Shown: positions 17,474 through 26,334 of the stretch, in pieces
Layout of the letters: each line of letters begins with the position of its first letter
Position numbering within the stretch: the first letter of the stretch is position 1
Assembly (NCBI RefSeq): GCF_024172705.1
Contig: NZ_CP092900.1
Span: 943,336-1,007,335 of the forward strand
Reading direction: 5' to 3'
DNA: 64,000 nt
Source: Candidatus Comchoanobacter bicostacola
Lineage (GTDB): Bacteria > Pseudomonadota > Gammaproteobacteria > Comchoanobacterales > Comchoanobacteraceae
The notes under the pieces: model-generated
Databases searched by the model: none
The model's input: only the letters and a program-made list of their open reading frames with translations
Told to the model about the DNA's origin: nothing
Position numbers and translations under genes: made by a program

Positions 17474-18590
17474 AACTATCCTCGCTTACCACACCTGAAA
17501 TGAGCGCACGCTCTACTTCTGTTCCCTCTATTAAATAATCAAACTGATCACTCAGCCCTAACAGAACCGCTGCACTAATAATGTCTTTACCCACTAATAC
17601 AGTCTCTGACTTTGACTGTGCAAGCGCTTGCAGCACTAAATCTGTACCTCGTGCAAACCGTGGGTCACTATACTGACCCAAAACGCCTGCACAGATGACA
17701 ACATCAACATCTTCTTTTATTCTATCAATAATTTGATCTACCGTTCTTAAACAAATATCCTTTACCTGCTCATTTGGACCAATATCATGAATGACGCAAA
17801 TTCTACTCCTGCATAAAGCCTCGTCATACACAACGACCTCATAGGGATAAAGCACATTTTTTTTATCCAAACTCAGCTGATTTAAAGCATCTACTACACT
17901 CTGATCAAATAAAGCATCAAATACATGCTCAGAGAAGCAAGCTGATAAAAAAACATGACCCAAACCAACATATGCCAAATTGGAAGACAGACCTTTTGCT
18001 AAATCCAGTTGACTCGCTACCTGACTACCACCTAACAGCAATCCTATTTTTTTCCCAGGCAATGTTTTGATCCAGTAATCAAAAGACTGTAAAGACTTTC
18101 CTAAATAGAGTGGAACCCCTGAGTTCTTTAACCCTTTGGTAGAAGCATAATGTGTATCCCAATTATTCAGTGAAACTAAAACAATTGCGTCAATTTTCTG
18201 CAACCATTGCTGCACTAACCTCTGACTTACGTTTTTCTCCCCCTCACTGATACAAGCATCATCCGTTAATTGAATAGAACCTAGCTTTAACTCTTTTTTT
18301 GCCAACTCAGACACAGGCACATAATCAACGGGACATTCAAGTGCCGTTGCCAATGCCTGACAGACCGTTCTCATACACACCGAGCTATTTGGCAAAAATG
18401 GGTTGCCTATTGCAAATAAAACACGTACAGAACACCCTTGAGACAATAAAACCTGAATCGTTTCTATACAATGCCTAAACGTACCATGGCGCTTAAGCTC
18501 CATCTTTGAAAGACCCAACCAAATTAAGTCTGATCTAATTAACACGCTCTTTTTTGTAAGGCCCTTTAAGCCTTGAGGTCCATTCACCAC
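17463..18590 (-). CDS. Phosphoglycerate kinase homologue with catalytic motifs lost (pseudoenzyme)
   Basis: 375-aa intact frame with the PGK fold pattern: VLIRSDL at 16-22, TFRHCIETIQVLL, LGGSQVASQLDLAKGL, VIHDIGPNEQVKDI, RFARGTDLVLQALA. The active-site positions are changed throughout. RADLN is RSDLI. HLGRP is AIGNP (60-64). DAFGxAHR is LNNWDTHYAS. The GGSKVxxK lysines are both Gln (Q190, Q194). WNGPxGVFE is CAGVLGQYS, and the GGGDT nucleotide loop is LVGKD. It is therefore unlikely to make or use 1,3-bisphosphoglycerate. It starts at GTG, overlapping the tkt stop by 1 nt. tkt-gap-pgk is a common order in related bacteria; gap is missing here. No stop or frameshift, so the protein is probably kept for another job. 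Confidence 0.8.
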   Translation of the reverse strand: MVNGPQGLKGLTKKSVLIRSDLIWLGLSKMELKRHGTFRHCIETIQVLLSQGCSVRVLFAIGNPFLPNSSVCMRTVCQALATALECPVDYVPVSELAKKELKLGSIQLTDDACISEGEKNVSQRLVQQWLQKIDAIVLVSLNNWDTHYASTKGLKNSGVPLYLGKSLQSFDYWIKTLPGKKIGLLLGGSQVASQLDLAKGLSSNLAYVGLGHVFLSACFSEHVFDALFDQSVVDALNQLSLDKKNVLYPYEVVVYDEALCRSRICVIHDIGPNEQVKDICLRTVDQIIDRIKEDVDVVICAGVLGQYSDPRFARGTDLVLQALAQSKSETVLVGKDIISAAVLLGLSDQFDYLIEGTEVERALISGVVSEDSCVI

Positions 18591-20485
18591 TATTCCACAA
18601 TCAACTGCTTTAGTTTCTCACATACCTGGTCAATATGAAACCCCATATTCTCTTGTACAACCGGCCCTGGTGCTGACTGACCAAAATCGTTGACACCCAC
18701 AATTTGTGAAACATCTGTCACATACCCCCTCCAAGCCATGGAACATCCCGCCTCTAACACCAGCACTCTTGCACTTGCAACCCTAATCAAATTCTGTTTA
18801 TTTTTAATTGAATCAAACAAGTCCCAGCAAGGAACAGAAAGCACATCAACCTTGCTTTCCAGCTCATCTTCTATCTTATCTGCAGCCGCTAGCGCTAACA
18901 ACACTTCTGATCCACTAGCCATAATTGTCACGACAGGATTCTTTGCCTTTTTCAATAAATAAGCACCTACACGTATTTCATCAATCCGCTTATTATCAAG
19001 TGGTGGTAGCGTTTGTCTAGACAAAGCCATAACCGTTGGCCCATCCTCTCGTTTTAATGCCTCTTCCCAAGCCACTGCAGTCTCCCATAGCCCACATGGT
19101 CGCCATAATCTGACATTAGGCATCGAGCGACAAGTCGTAAGCTGCTCTACTGGTTGATGGGTGGGCCCATCTTCGCCAACGGCAATAGAGTCATGTGTCA
19201 ATACATAAATAACTCTTTTCTTCATAAGTGCCGCAGTCCTAAGTGCGCTTTTACCATAATCCATAAACACTAAAAAGGTACCTACATAAGGAATATAACC
19301 CGACAAAGACAAACCATTTGCTATAGCAAACATAGCAAACTCTCTGACACCATACGCAATATTCTTTGCCCCAACTCTGCTATGATTAAGGGTCTCTGAC
19401 TGTTTAATCAACGTCAAGTTTGATGCTGCTAAATCAGCACTCCCTCCAACAATTCCTGTTTGATCTTTCAAGTATGTATTAATGATAAGCGATGATGCTT
19501 TTCGCGTTGCCAATGTATCTTGAGCGTATTGATCCAGCAATGTATAATCAAAACCTGCTATAGTCTCAGCAATATCTACCTTATTTTTTGCATTTGCATA
19601 GCGCAAGCGCATATCCCAAGCTGCCCGCAATTCATCTGGAATTTCGAAGGGTAAATGCGGCCACTGCCTATCTTTTCGCATCTGATCCAGCGCCTCTTGG
19701 CTCAAAGGTTGGCCGTGCGCCTTAGCAGACCCCTCCACCGATTCACACCCTTTCCCTATAACAGACTTAAACTGAATCAAACAGGGTTTATCCGCATCTA
19801 CAGCCTGATTAAAAGCAGCCCGAATTTCTGCAAAATTATGAGCATCTACTGCTTGAATCACCTGAAAACCATAAGACTCAAAACGCTGACATACAGAACG
19901 CTCAGCGCAATGATCTACTGAACCGTCTATTGAAATCCCATTATCATCCCAGAGGACTATTAACCCCCTTGAAAACAAGTGCGGCGCTAAAGAACAGGCT
20001 TCATGACTAATTCCCTCCATAAGGCAACCATCCCCGACGAAGCAAAATACCTTAGGGCGATCCTTATCTTTTTCAAATCGCATCCAGTTTGCTGCAGCCA
20101 TTCCCACGGCCATTCCCAACCCTTGCCCCAAAGGACCTGTTGTTGCCTCAACGCCTCGCTCAATATCATACTCAGGATGACCACACGCTGGTGAGCCATA
20201 TTGTCTAAAACGTTTTAAATCATCAATATCCCACTGATAACCTGATAAATAAAGCGCTGAATACAGCAACATTGAACCATGTCCATTCGACAAAACAACA
20301 CGATCCCGCTCAGACCAGTTGGGGACCGTAGGCTCATGTCTTAACACCTCTCTAAACAACACAGTCATAACATCCGCCATACCCAATGGCATGCCAGGAT
20401 GCCCAGAATTTGCGCAATTAATGGCGTCTACTGATAAAAACCTCAAACAGTCTGCTAACTGCTGATCCATATCAATGTGCTTCAT
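18590..20485 (-). CDS. tkt: Transketolase
   Basis: Thiamine-diphosphate enzyme transferring two-carbon units between sugar phosphates. ThDP/Mg motif GDGCLMEGISHEACSLA with DDNGISIDG; N-terminal SGHPGMPLGMADV and LSNGHGSMLLYS; pyrimidine domain GVREFAMFAIANG, THDSIAVGEDGPTHQPVEQ; C-terminal ATGSE-like MASGSEV. The ATG at 20485 has GGAG nine bases upstream (631 aa); 20470 is an alternative. It is slightly shorter than E. coli TktA (663 aa). All catalytic residues I can locate are kept. It overlaps polA by 14 nt and the PGK-like gene by 1 nt. Confidence 0.96.
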   Translation of the reverse strand: MKHIDMDQQLADCLRFLSVDAINCANSGHPGMPLGMADVMTVLFREVLRHEPTVPNWSERDRVVLSNGHGSMLLYSALYLSGYQWDIDDLKRFRQYGSPACGHPEYDIERGVEATTGPLGQGLGMAVGMAAANWMRFEKDKDRPKVFCFVGDGCLMEGISHEACSLAPHLFSRGLIVLWDDNGISIDGSVDHCAERSVCQRFESYGFQVIQAVDAHNFAEIRAAFNQAVDADKPCLIQFKSVIGKGCESVEGSAKAHGQPLSQEALDQMRKDRQWPHLPFEIPDELRAAWDMRLRYANAKNKVDIAETIAGFDYTLLDQYAQDTLATRKASSLIINTYLKDQTGIVGGSADLAASNLTLIKQSETLNHSRVGAKNIAYGVREFAMFAIANGLSLSGYIPYVGTFLVFMDYGKSALRTAALMKKRVIYVLTHDSIAVGEDGPTHQPVEQLTTCRSMPNVRLWRPCGLWETAVAWEEALKREDGPTVMALSRQTLPPLDNKRIDEIRVGAYLLKKAKNPVVTIMASGSEVLLALAAADKIEDELESKVDVLSVPCWDLFDSIKNKQNLIRVASARVLVLEAGCSMAWRGYVTDVSQIVGVNDFGQSAPGPVVQENMGFHIDQVCEKLKQLIVE

Positions 20486-22982
20486 CCCAACTATCTCCAA
20501 CATAAACGTCTACTACTAACGGTACCTTTAAGGGAATAGCCTCTTCCATGCAAGCACTCACCTGCTTACAAAATTGTAGCACCTGCTCTTCTTTTACCTC
20601 AAATACCAATTCATCATGCACCTGCATGGTCATTTTATAATCAAACTCAGATAAACGCTGATCAATTAACAGCATTGCACGCTTGATTAAATCTGATGCT
20701 GACCCTTGCATAGGCGCATTAACTGCTGCTCGTAAAGCAGCCTGTTTTTCCATACCCTGTCCTGAGCGAGCGCTTGGCATTTGTAGCCGCCTACCTAAAA
20801 CGGTTGACACCCAGCCATCAATTTGCACCTGTGTCCGCACAGAATCTAAGTACTGTTTCACACCAGGATACGCAGAAAAGTACGCATCTATTAATGTCTG
20901 CGCCTTTTCTTTATCAACCCCTAATTGTTTACTTAAACCATGCGCCCCCATGCCATAAATCAAACCGAAATTTACAGCCTTAGCATTTGATCGCTGCTCT
21001 GGTGTTACTTGATCTAAAGGTATATTATGCACACCTGCAGCCGTAGCCACATGAATGTCTTTACCCGCTTCAAAAGCTTGACACAATGCCGCATCTTCAG
21101 AAAAGTGAGCCAATATTCTTAACTCAACCTGAGAGTAATCAGCTGACACCACTTTATATCCTTCAGGTGCAATGAAAGCACTTCTAATCGTTCGACCCTC
21201 TTTTGTTCTAACTGGGATATTCTGCAAGTTAGGCCCTGCAGATGACAGCCTTCCTGTAACGGTAACCGCCTGATTAAACCGTCCATGTATACGCCCCAGG
21301 TCCGTTGCATCTCTAACCAAGGGTATGGCATACGTAGATGCTAGCTTACTCAAGCCTCTGTACTCTAAAATTGTATTAACAATGAGGTGTTGATCACGCA
21401 AGCCTTGCAATGCTGACTCTGATGTAGATAAATCTCCAGTCGGCGTTTTTTCACGCGACTCAAGACCCATCTTTTCAAACAAGATCCCTCGCAATTGCTT
21501 AGGAGAGCCTAAATTAAAATCTTCACCCGCCAGATCGTGTGCCTTAGCGACCAATTTCTTCATGGCAGCATCTAATTCTTGGGCATAGCTGTCTAATAAA
21601 GCTACATCTATTTGAACACCACAAGACTCCATACGTGCCAAAATAGTCATTAATGGCAACTCTATCTCTTCAAGATAACTCAAGCCAGAAACCGCTACCA
21701 ACTTAGGCAGCAAATACTCTCTTATCATAACAAGCGAACCTGCCACAAGCGCACCAAAGCTTGCCTCTGGCATCTGTTGATAGTGATAATCACCTACCGC
21801 TGAGTTTAACATATCTTCAAGCTTATTAGACGAAGTGCTGTCGATGACATACTGAGCCAACATAACATCAAAAATGCGTGCAGGCATGTATTGAGAAACC
21901 ACCCCCCAAGAGGACTTTACATCATACATAACCAAGACCCTAGGTCCTAGCCAGCTAAAGAATACAGGCAACAAGTGATCACTAAGACTAACCTTTAAAA
22001 CTTTTGAGGATATACCAATATATGCACTTTCTTTATCAACAAATAACCCCACCTCCAAACAACGAGCCAGAGCAAGCTGCTCTATTAGCCTATCCTCTGA
22101 GTCAATGTTGGTAAAATCAATAGAAATTGCCTCTTTCTTTCCTAACTCAGACAACCACTTTTTAAACCCAAGTTCCTGAAAGAAATCTTTTAAACGTATA
22201 TTATCGGGGGCATTCGTTGGAATATCTGCTAATGAATCGGCTACTGGCACATCATAAACCAACGAGACCAGCTGCCTTGATAACTCGATATCTAAAATAT
22301 GAGCCCTAAAAGATTCTCCAACCTTTCCTTTTAAAGCGTCTTGCTCTGCTATAATACCTTCTATATCACCATACTGTTGCAGCCACTTAGCAGCTGTTTT
22401 AGGCCCCACACCAGGAACTCCAGGAACACTATCTGATTTATCCCCCATTAATGCTAAGAGATCTCGCATTTGCCCTGGTGATACACCAAACTTATCTTGC
22501 ACCCCCTGAGGGTCTAAATATTTATTATGCATGGTATTCACTAAATGCACATTATCGGTTACCAACTGGGCCAGATCTTTATCTAAGGTTGAAATCAAAA
22601 TAGATGATTCTTTGCCTATTTTTACTAATGATGCTATTACATCATCTGCTTCATAACCCTCTTTAACAATTAACGGGAACCCCATTGCCTGTATAATTGT
22701 ATGTACATAAGGTATTTGTACCGCTAAATCATCCGGCATTGCACCTCGATCAGCTTTATAACCCGAATAAAGCTCATTTCTAAAGGACCCCCCTTTAGGA
22801 TCAAAGACCACGATGATTTTAGCCCCCGCATAATCCTGCGTTAACCGCTTAATCATACTGACCACCCCATAGATTGCGCCGGTTGGCAACCCTGCAGCGT
22901 TATTGAGTGGAGGCAGTGCATGATAAGCCCTGAAAAGATAGGACGAACCATCTACTAAAATATACTGATATTTTAAAGCCAT
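20472..22982 (-). CDS. polA: DNA polymerase I, 3'-5' exonuclease residues missing
   Basis: 836 aa from ATG 22982 (MALKYQYILVDGSSYLFRAYHA). The 5' nuclease domain is intact (EADDVIASL, STLDKDLAQLV, LLALMGDKSDSVPGVPGVGPKTAAKWL). The polymerase domain is intact: VVSADYSQVELRILAHF, RSNAKAVNFGLIYGMG (O helix) and MQVHDELVFEV. The middle domain has the fold of the proofreading exonuclease but not its acidic residues. Where E. coli has DTETD there is VGLFVDKES, the NLKYD position reads DVKSSW, and the YAAEDAD motif is FGALVAGS. Okazaki processing and gap filling should work; proofreading should not. Separated by 1 nt from trkH. Confidence 0.95.
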   Translation of the reverse strand: MALKYQYILVDGSSYLFRAYHALPPLNNAAGLPTGAIYGVVSMIKRLTQDYAGAKIIVVFDPKGGSFRNELYSGYKADRGAMPDDLAVQIPYVHTIIQAMGFPLIVKEGYEADDVIASLVKIGKESSILISTLDKDLAQLVTDNVHLVNTMHNKYLDPQGVQDKFGVSPGQMRDLLALMGDKSDSVPGVPGVGPKTAAKWLQQYGDIEGIIAEQDALKGKVGESFRAHILDIELSRQLVSLVYDVPVADSLADIPTNAPDNIRLKDFFQELGFKKWLSELGKKEAISIDFTNIDSEDRLIEQLALARCLEVGLFVDKESAYIGISSKVLKVSLSDHLLPVFFSWLGPRVLVMYDVKSSWGVVSQYMPARIFDVMLAQYVIDSTSSNKLEDMLNSAVGDYHYQQMPEASFGALVAGSLVMIREYLLPKLVAVSGLSYLEEIELPLMTILARMESCGVQIDVALLDSYAQELDAAMKKLVAKAHDLAGEDFNLGSPKQLRGILFEKMGLESREKTPTGDLSTSESALQGLRDQHLIVNTILEYRGLSKLASTYAIPLVRDATDLGRIHGRFNQAVTVTGRLSSAGPNLQNIPVRTKEGRTIRSAFIAPEGYKVVSADYSQVELRILAHFSEDAALCQAFEAGKDIHVATAAGVHNIPLDQVTPEQRSNAKAVNFGLIYGMGAHGLSKQLGVDKEKAQTLIDAYFSAYPGVKQYLDSVRTQVQIDGWVSTVLGRRLQMPSARSGQGMEKQAALRAAVNAPMQGSASDLIKRAMLLIDQRLSEFDYKMTMQVHDELVFEVKEEQVLQFCKQVSACMEEAIPLKVPLVVDVYVGDSWDEAH

Positions 22983-22983
22983 G

Positions 22984-24399
22984 TTAACCCCGTGTGATTC
23001 GTTTCCAATATTGTGGCAAGAATAACACACATACAGCAACCAACTCAACTCTACCTAACAGCATGATAAGCGCTAATACTAGATTCTGGAACACCGACAA
23101 GCCAAAAAAGGAGTTTTGCGGAATAAACGCCCCCACATTGGTGATCATACTCAGCACCATTAAACCCGACTCTGCTAATCCAGCGCCTGACAATGAAAGC
23201 AAGATGATCCCAGCGAGTGCTGTAGCAAAAAACAACCCCACGTATGAAAAAATTTGATTGATATGCTTCACGCCATAGGCTCTACCATCAACAAATACAG
23301 TTGCTACTTGATCAGGCTCTCTTGCCGTATTCAGCAAAAGGTAGATCCCTTGTAGCACAACATGAAAACGATACAGCTTAAGTCCTCCGGCTGTTGATCC
23401 GACCGACCCGCCAATGATCCCATATATCAACATTAAAACAAATGCCCCGTCAGGCAGGATATTTGATACAGGCACAAGGCCTGTTGTTGACATACTTGAT
23501 ACAACCATAAACATAACTGAGCCCATCGACTGGCTAGGCTGTAAAACAGAAATATACACCACCCCAACCATGAGCATGTAGAAAAGATACTGCACTTCCG
23601 TACGTGCAAGGCGATGCCACATTCTACGAATTAAAAACTCATATAAAAGCAGTCCAGTAGATCCTGCCAACATAAACACAATAGCAACCCACTGCTGGCC
23701 AGATGACTCATACAATGTAGGGATCACTGGCTTCAGAGAGAATCCTCCTGTAGATACAATCGCAAATGATTCTAAAAGCGCATGCCACCAACCCAAGCCT
23801 GCTACCACGAAAGACAACACACACAGTGCTGTCAAAATAAAATACACCAGCAACATTCTTTGCGCTAATTTTGAGACTCGTTGTGCAAAACCCAACTGTC
23901 TTAAATCTAACCCATAATCAGTCAAATAATGACTATAAATAGACTGGTCGTACAACGATAATAAACTAACCGCTAAAACAACAACCCCCACGCCACCTAC
24001 CCAGGTCAACTGCTGACGGAAGAACAACATAGAAGCTGGCCAGCTTTGATCCAGGCCGATCAAATCCACTCCTGTTGTTGTCAATGCAGAAACACTCTCA
24101 AAAATAGCAACGTCTATGGCAATCGGGAATATAGCATACCACGGGATTAATGATAACAATACAACCCCTATCCAACTACCCAATAAAACTAAAAATGCAG
24201 CCTGCTTGCTACATGTATAACCACTAAACAACCAAGAAAAACCTCGGCAGACAACCATCCCTAGCACAAATACCAAGGAAAACACCATCGCAACTTGATA
24301 CTCTTGAAACAAGAGCGCTACAAACATCGGCAATAGTAATGTATAAAGATAATAAGTTAATATCTTAAATACTTCATGTGCTGCTGACTTCAGACTCAT
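22984..24399 (-). CDS. trkH: TrkH-family potassium uptake channel subunit
   Basis: 471-aa inner-membrane protein with four M1-P-M2-like repeats. Pore-loop signatures are SALTTTGVDLI, AIVSTGGFSLKPV, SSMSTTGLVPVSN and SMITNVGAFIPQN, each with a conserved glycine filter position. The hinge GGSVGSTAGGLKLYRFHV is typical of TrkH/TrkG. It needs the cytosolic NAD-binding regulator TrkA, which is not in this window. ATGA overlap with the upstream YqfO-like gene; 1 nt gap to polA. Confidence 0.93.
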   Translation of the reverse strand: MSLKSAAHEVFKILTYYLYTLLLPMFVALLFQEYQVAMVFSLVFVLGMVVCRGFSWLFSGYTCSKQAAFLVLLGSWIGVVLLSLIPWYAIFPIAIDVAIFESVSALTTTGVDLIGLDQSWPASMLFFRQQLTWVGGVGVVVLAVSLLSLYDQSIYSHYLTDYGLDLRQLGFAQRVSKLAQRMLLVYFILTALCVLSFVVAGLGWWHALLESFAIVSTGGFSLKPVIPTLYESSGQQWVAIVFMLAGSTGLLLYEFLIRRMWHRLARTEVQYLFYMLMVGVVYISVLQPSQSMGSVMFMVVSSMSTTGLVPVSNILPDGAFVLMLIYGIIGGSVGSTAGGLKLYRFHVVLQGIYLLLNTAREPDQVATVFVDGRAYGVKHINQIFSYVGLFFATALAGIILLSLSGAGLAESGLMVLSMITNVGAFIPQNSFFGLSVFQNLVLALIMLLGRVELVAVCVLFLPQYWKRITRG

Positions 24400-24707
24400 T
24401 CAACCTCTACCTGCAAAAAATAAAAAACAGGACACTCATACGGATGAGCTAACTTAAGCGCTGCCACACATGCATCTTTGTGCTGAGCCTGTATCAGCAA
24501 TTCAACTCGGTTCTCTGCAACCCGAGACAAAACCCCAGGAGAACCTTCACTAGGATGAGCCTCTACATCCGGAACAAACTGTCCCGTACCCAAAACCTGC
24601 CAGCAGCATTTTTGGTATGAACCGACCACACCGCCTCCTGCTGCAAACAACGCCTCTTTTACAGCATCCGTATGTGAATCAGGCACATAAAATACCATTT
24701 GTAACAC
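24396..24707 (-). CDS. YqfO/NIF3-C-terminal-like (CutA-fold) protein
   Basis: 103 aa; GGGAG lies six bases before a GTG at 24707, preferred over the ATG 9 nt later. The pattern MVFYVPDSHTDAVKEALFAAGGGVVGSYQKCCWQVLGTGQF..VEAHPSEGSPG and KLAHPYECPVFYFLQV is that of the small stand-alone family related to the inserted domain of NIF3/YqfO. It forms PII/CutA-like trimers; biochemical role unknown. First gene of the eleven-gene minus-strand run; its TGA overlaps the trkH ATG (ATGA). Confidence 0.85.
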   Translation of the reverse strand: MLQMVFYVPDSHTDAVKEALFAAGGGVVGSYQKCCWQVLGTGQFVPDVEAHPSEGSPGVLSRVAENRVELLIQAQHKDACVAALKLAHPYECPVFYFLQVEVE

Positions 24708-24817
24708 GCAAAACTCCCTTTTTCTAAGACTAAAATAAAGGAATCTATCTTGCAACTTGAATTTAATTTAAAAAACCACTAGCATAACTGAACGATAAGG
24801 AAATTAAAGGCTAAAAA

Positions 24818-25372
24818 ATGGATAGAACCACAGCTGTTAGTATCAGTATACTGTTAACAAGCATGACGTTTCAAGCTACGCATGCAAAGCAAATAACGCC
24901 GATAACCATTGCCAATGAAACACAATGCACACTCACACTTGTGGCTTTAAATGAGCAATCTGCAAAGCTAAACATACCCAATGTAATACCTGAAGACAGT
25001 GAAGATTCCAATAATAGCATTGTATTTAATACCGGCTGGTTTTCTAACAATGCTCAAAGTGCATATGCTGAGTACAGCATCACCTGTGGAGAAAACATAT
25101 CTTCTGCATCGATTAGATTTGCAATTGATGACCAAAAGTCTGGGGTTTCACAACATTACATGCTGATAGAAAGCGCTTCCCCTCATGTTATTTTCTTCCC
25201 TAGCAAAATGATTCCCATTAGCGCCAATCCCGTAAAAATTACTGTTGTACCTAAGACCAAAAATAATGTAGAAACAACCGCTCCAGACGTTCAAAGCTCA
25301 CAAGCAACGGCGGCAGAAAACAAACCCTCCGACAACACCCATAACCATATACAAGAGGCCCAACAGACCTGA
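24818..25372 (+). CDS. Exported protein of unknown function
   Basis: 184 aa with a likely cleavable signal peptide (MDRTTAVSISILLTSMTFQA, then THAK). The mature part holds two cysteines (TQCTLTL and ITCGEN) that may form a disulphide and a beta-rich pattern (STGG-like repeats of polar strands). The last 40 residues are low complexity and rich in Q, T, A and N. I recognise no family. Single gene, divergent from the YqfO-like operon; its 3' end overlaps the small convergent gene by 75 nt. Confidence 0.6.
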   Translation: MDRTTAVSISILLTSMTFQATHAKQITPITIANETQCTLTLVALNEQSAKLNIPNVIPEDSEDSNNSIVFNTGWFSNNAQSAYAEYSITCGENISSASIRFAIDDQKSGVSQHYMLIESASPHVIFFPSKMIPISANPVKITVVPKTKNNVETTAPDVQSSQATAAENKPSDNTHNHIQEAQQT

Positions 25373-25492
25373 GAGCGCTAAAGAAAACAAAAAACAAACA
25401 CCTAGGAATGCAAAAGAGGTTTCTTTATCCAGTTGGTCAATTAGCTCTAATAACGGCTTTAAATAATTTTTGATCAGTTGAATGCTGGGCAT
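25298..25492 (-). CDS. 64-aa small membrane protein
   Basis: AGGAG lies seven bases before the ATG at 25492, a strong ribosome site. The first 26 residues form an amphipathic helix (IQLIKNYLKPLLELIDQLDKE); then one long hydrophobic hairpin (FAFLGVCFLFSLALSGLLGL and GVVGGF) and a short Cys/Arg end. Family unknown. The long convergent overlap with the exported protein gene is the main reason for caution. Confidence 0.45.
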   Translation of the reverse strand: MPSIQLIKNYLKPLLELIDQLDKETSFAFLGVCFLFSLALSGLLGLLYMVMGVVGGFVFCRRCL

Positions 25493-25616
25493 ATTATGGC
25501 TCCTATTATTACTCGTTTACATGAGTACACTATCTCTCAAATAGAAGTCAGTAGCAATAGCAAACAACTAATTCCTGAAAATTGGCAGGGAATACTTATC
25601 AGCGGTTAATCATTCA

Positions 25617-25631
25617 GCACACAAAGTGTGC
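25617..25631. repeat. Perfect short inverted repeat (possible hairpin)
   Basis: GCACAC, loop AAA, GTGTGC in the 200-nt gap between the small membrane protein gene and the end of nth. No T-tract follows on either strand, so it is a poor intrinsic terminator; it could be a protein-binding site or an RNA 3' stabiliser for nth. Nothing else recognisable lies in this gap. Confidence 0.4.
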
Positions 25632-25692
25632 GTCACAATCTAGTTATTATACATCTCAACTACAGAAAGCTATGAATTAATAGCCAATGATG

Positions 25693-26334
25693 TTATAAGT
25701 TTTTATATTTATATGTACATAAATCAATAAGACTACATGTCTGGCACAAGGGTCTTTGTGCTTTACACGCATAACGACCATGATGTATAAGCCACAAATG
25801 TAAATCTTGCTTATACTCTGAATCTGTTTTTCTAACTAAATCAGCCTCCACTTGGTCTGGAGTTTTCCCATTAGATAGACCCAGTCGGTTTGAAACACGA
25901 AATACGTGTGTATCTACTGCAATTGTTGGCAAACCGAATAAGACATTCAGCACAACATTAGCCGTTTTACGACCTACACCTGGTAGCTTAATAAGCGCCT
26001 CCATCGTATTCGGGACTTGGCCGGCATGTTCAGATACAAGAATTTGAGACAACGCCATAACATTTTTAGCCTTAGTGTGATACAGCCCAATTGAACGAAT
26101 CATTGATACCAACGATTCAAAGGGAAGCTCTACCATATCTTGTGCCTCCCTAACCTCGGTAAACAAAGACTTTGTTGCTTTGTTTACCCCTTTATCAGTA
26201 GCCTGAGCAGATAACACAACTGCAACCAATAGCTGGTAATGAGTTTCATAGTCTAGCTCTATGACAACATCGTGATAGCGCTCAGCTAGCCGTGCGCAAA
26301 TTTTATTTCTTTTATCTTGATTTAATCGCGCCAT
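25693..26334 (-). CDS. nth: Endonuclease III
   Basis: DNA glycosylase/AP lyase for oxidised pyrimidines. The helix-hairpin-helix with the catalytic lysine is LPGVGRKTANVVLN, and the catalytic aspartate is in TIAVDTHVFRVSNRLG. The C-terminal iron-sulfur loop has the exact spacing C-x6-C-x2-C-x5-C (CKAQRPLC, QTC, SLIDLC). 213 aa, normal size. Its ATG overlaps the metG stop (TAATG), so it is translated from the metG message. Confidence 0.96.
   Translation of the reverse strand: MARLNQDKRNKICARLAERYHDVVIELDYETHYQLLVAVVLSAQATDKGVNKATKSLFTEVREAQDMVELPFESLVSMIRSIGLYHTKAKNVMALSQILVSEHAGQVPNTMEALIKLPGVGRKTANVVLNVLFGLPTIAVDTHVFRVSNRLGLSNGKTPDQVEADLVRKTDSEYKQDLHLWLIHHGRYACKAQRPLCQTCSLIDLCTYKYKNL

Noticed and set aside
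25496..25609. 37-aa frame on the plus strand after the small membrane gene
   Set aside because: No ribosome site, no hydrophobic or other pattern, and it starts over the ribosome site of the opposite-strand gene.
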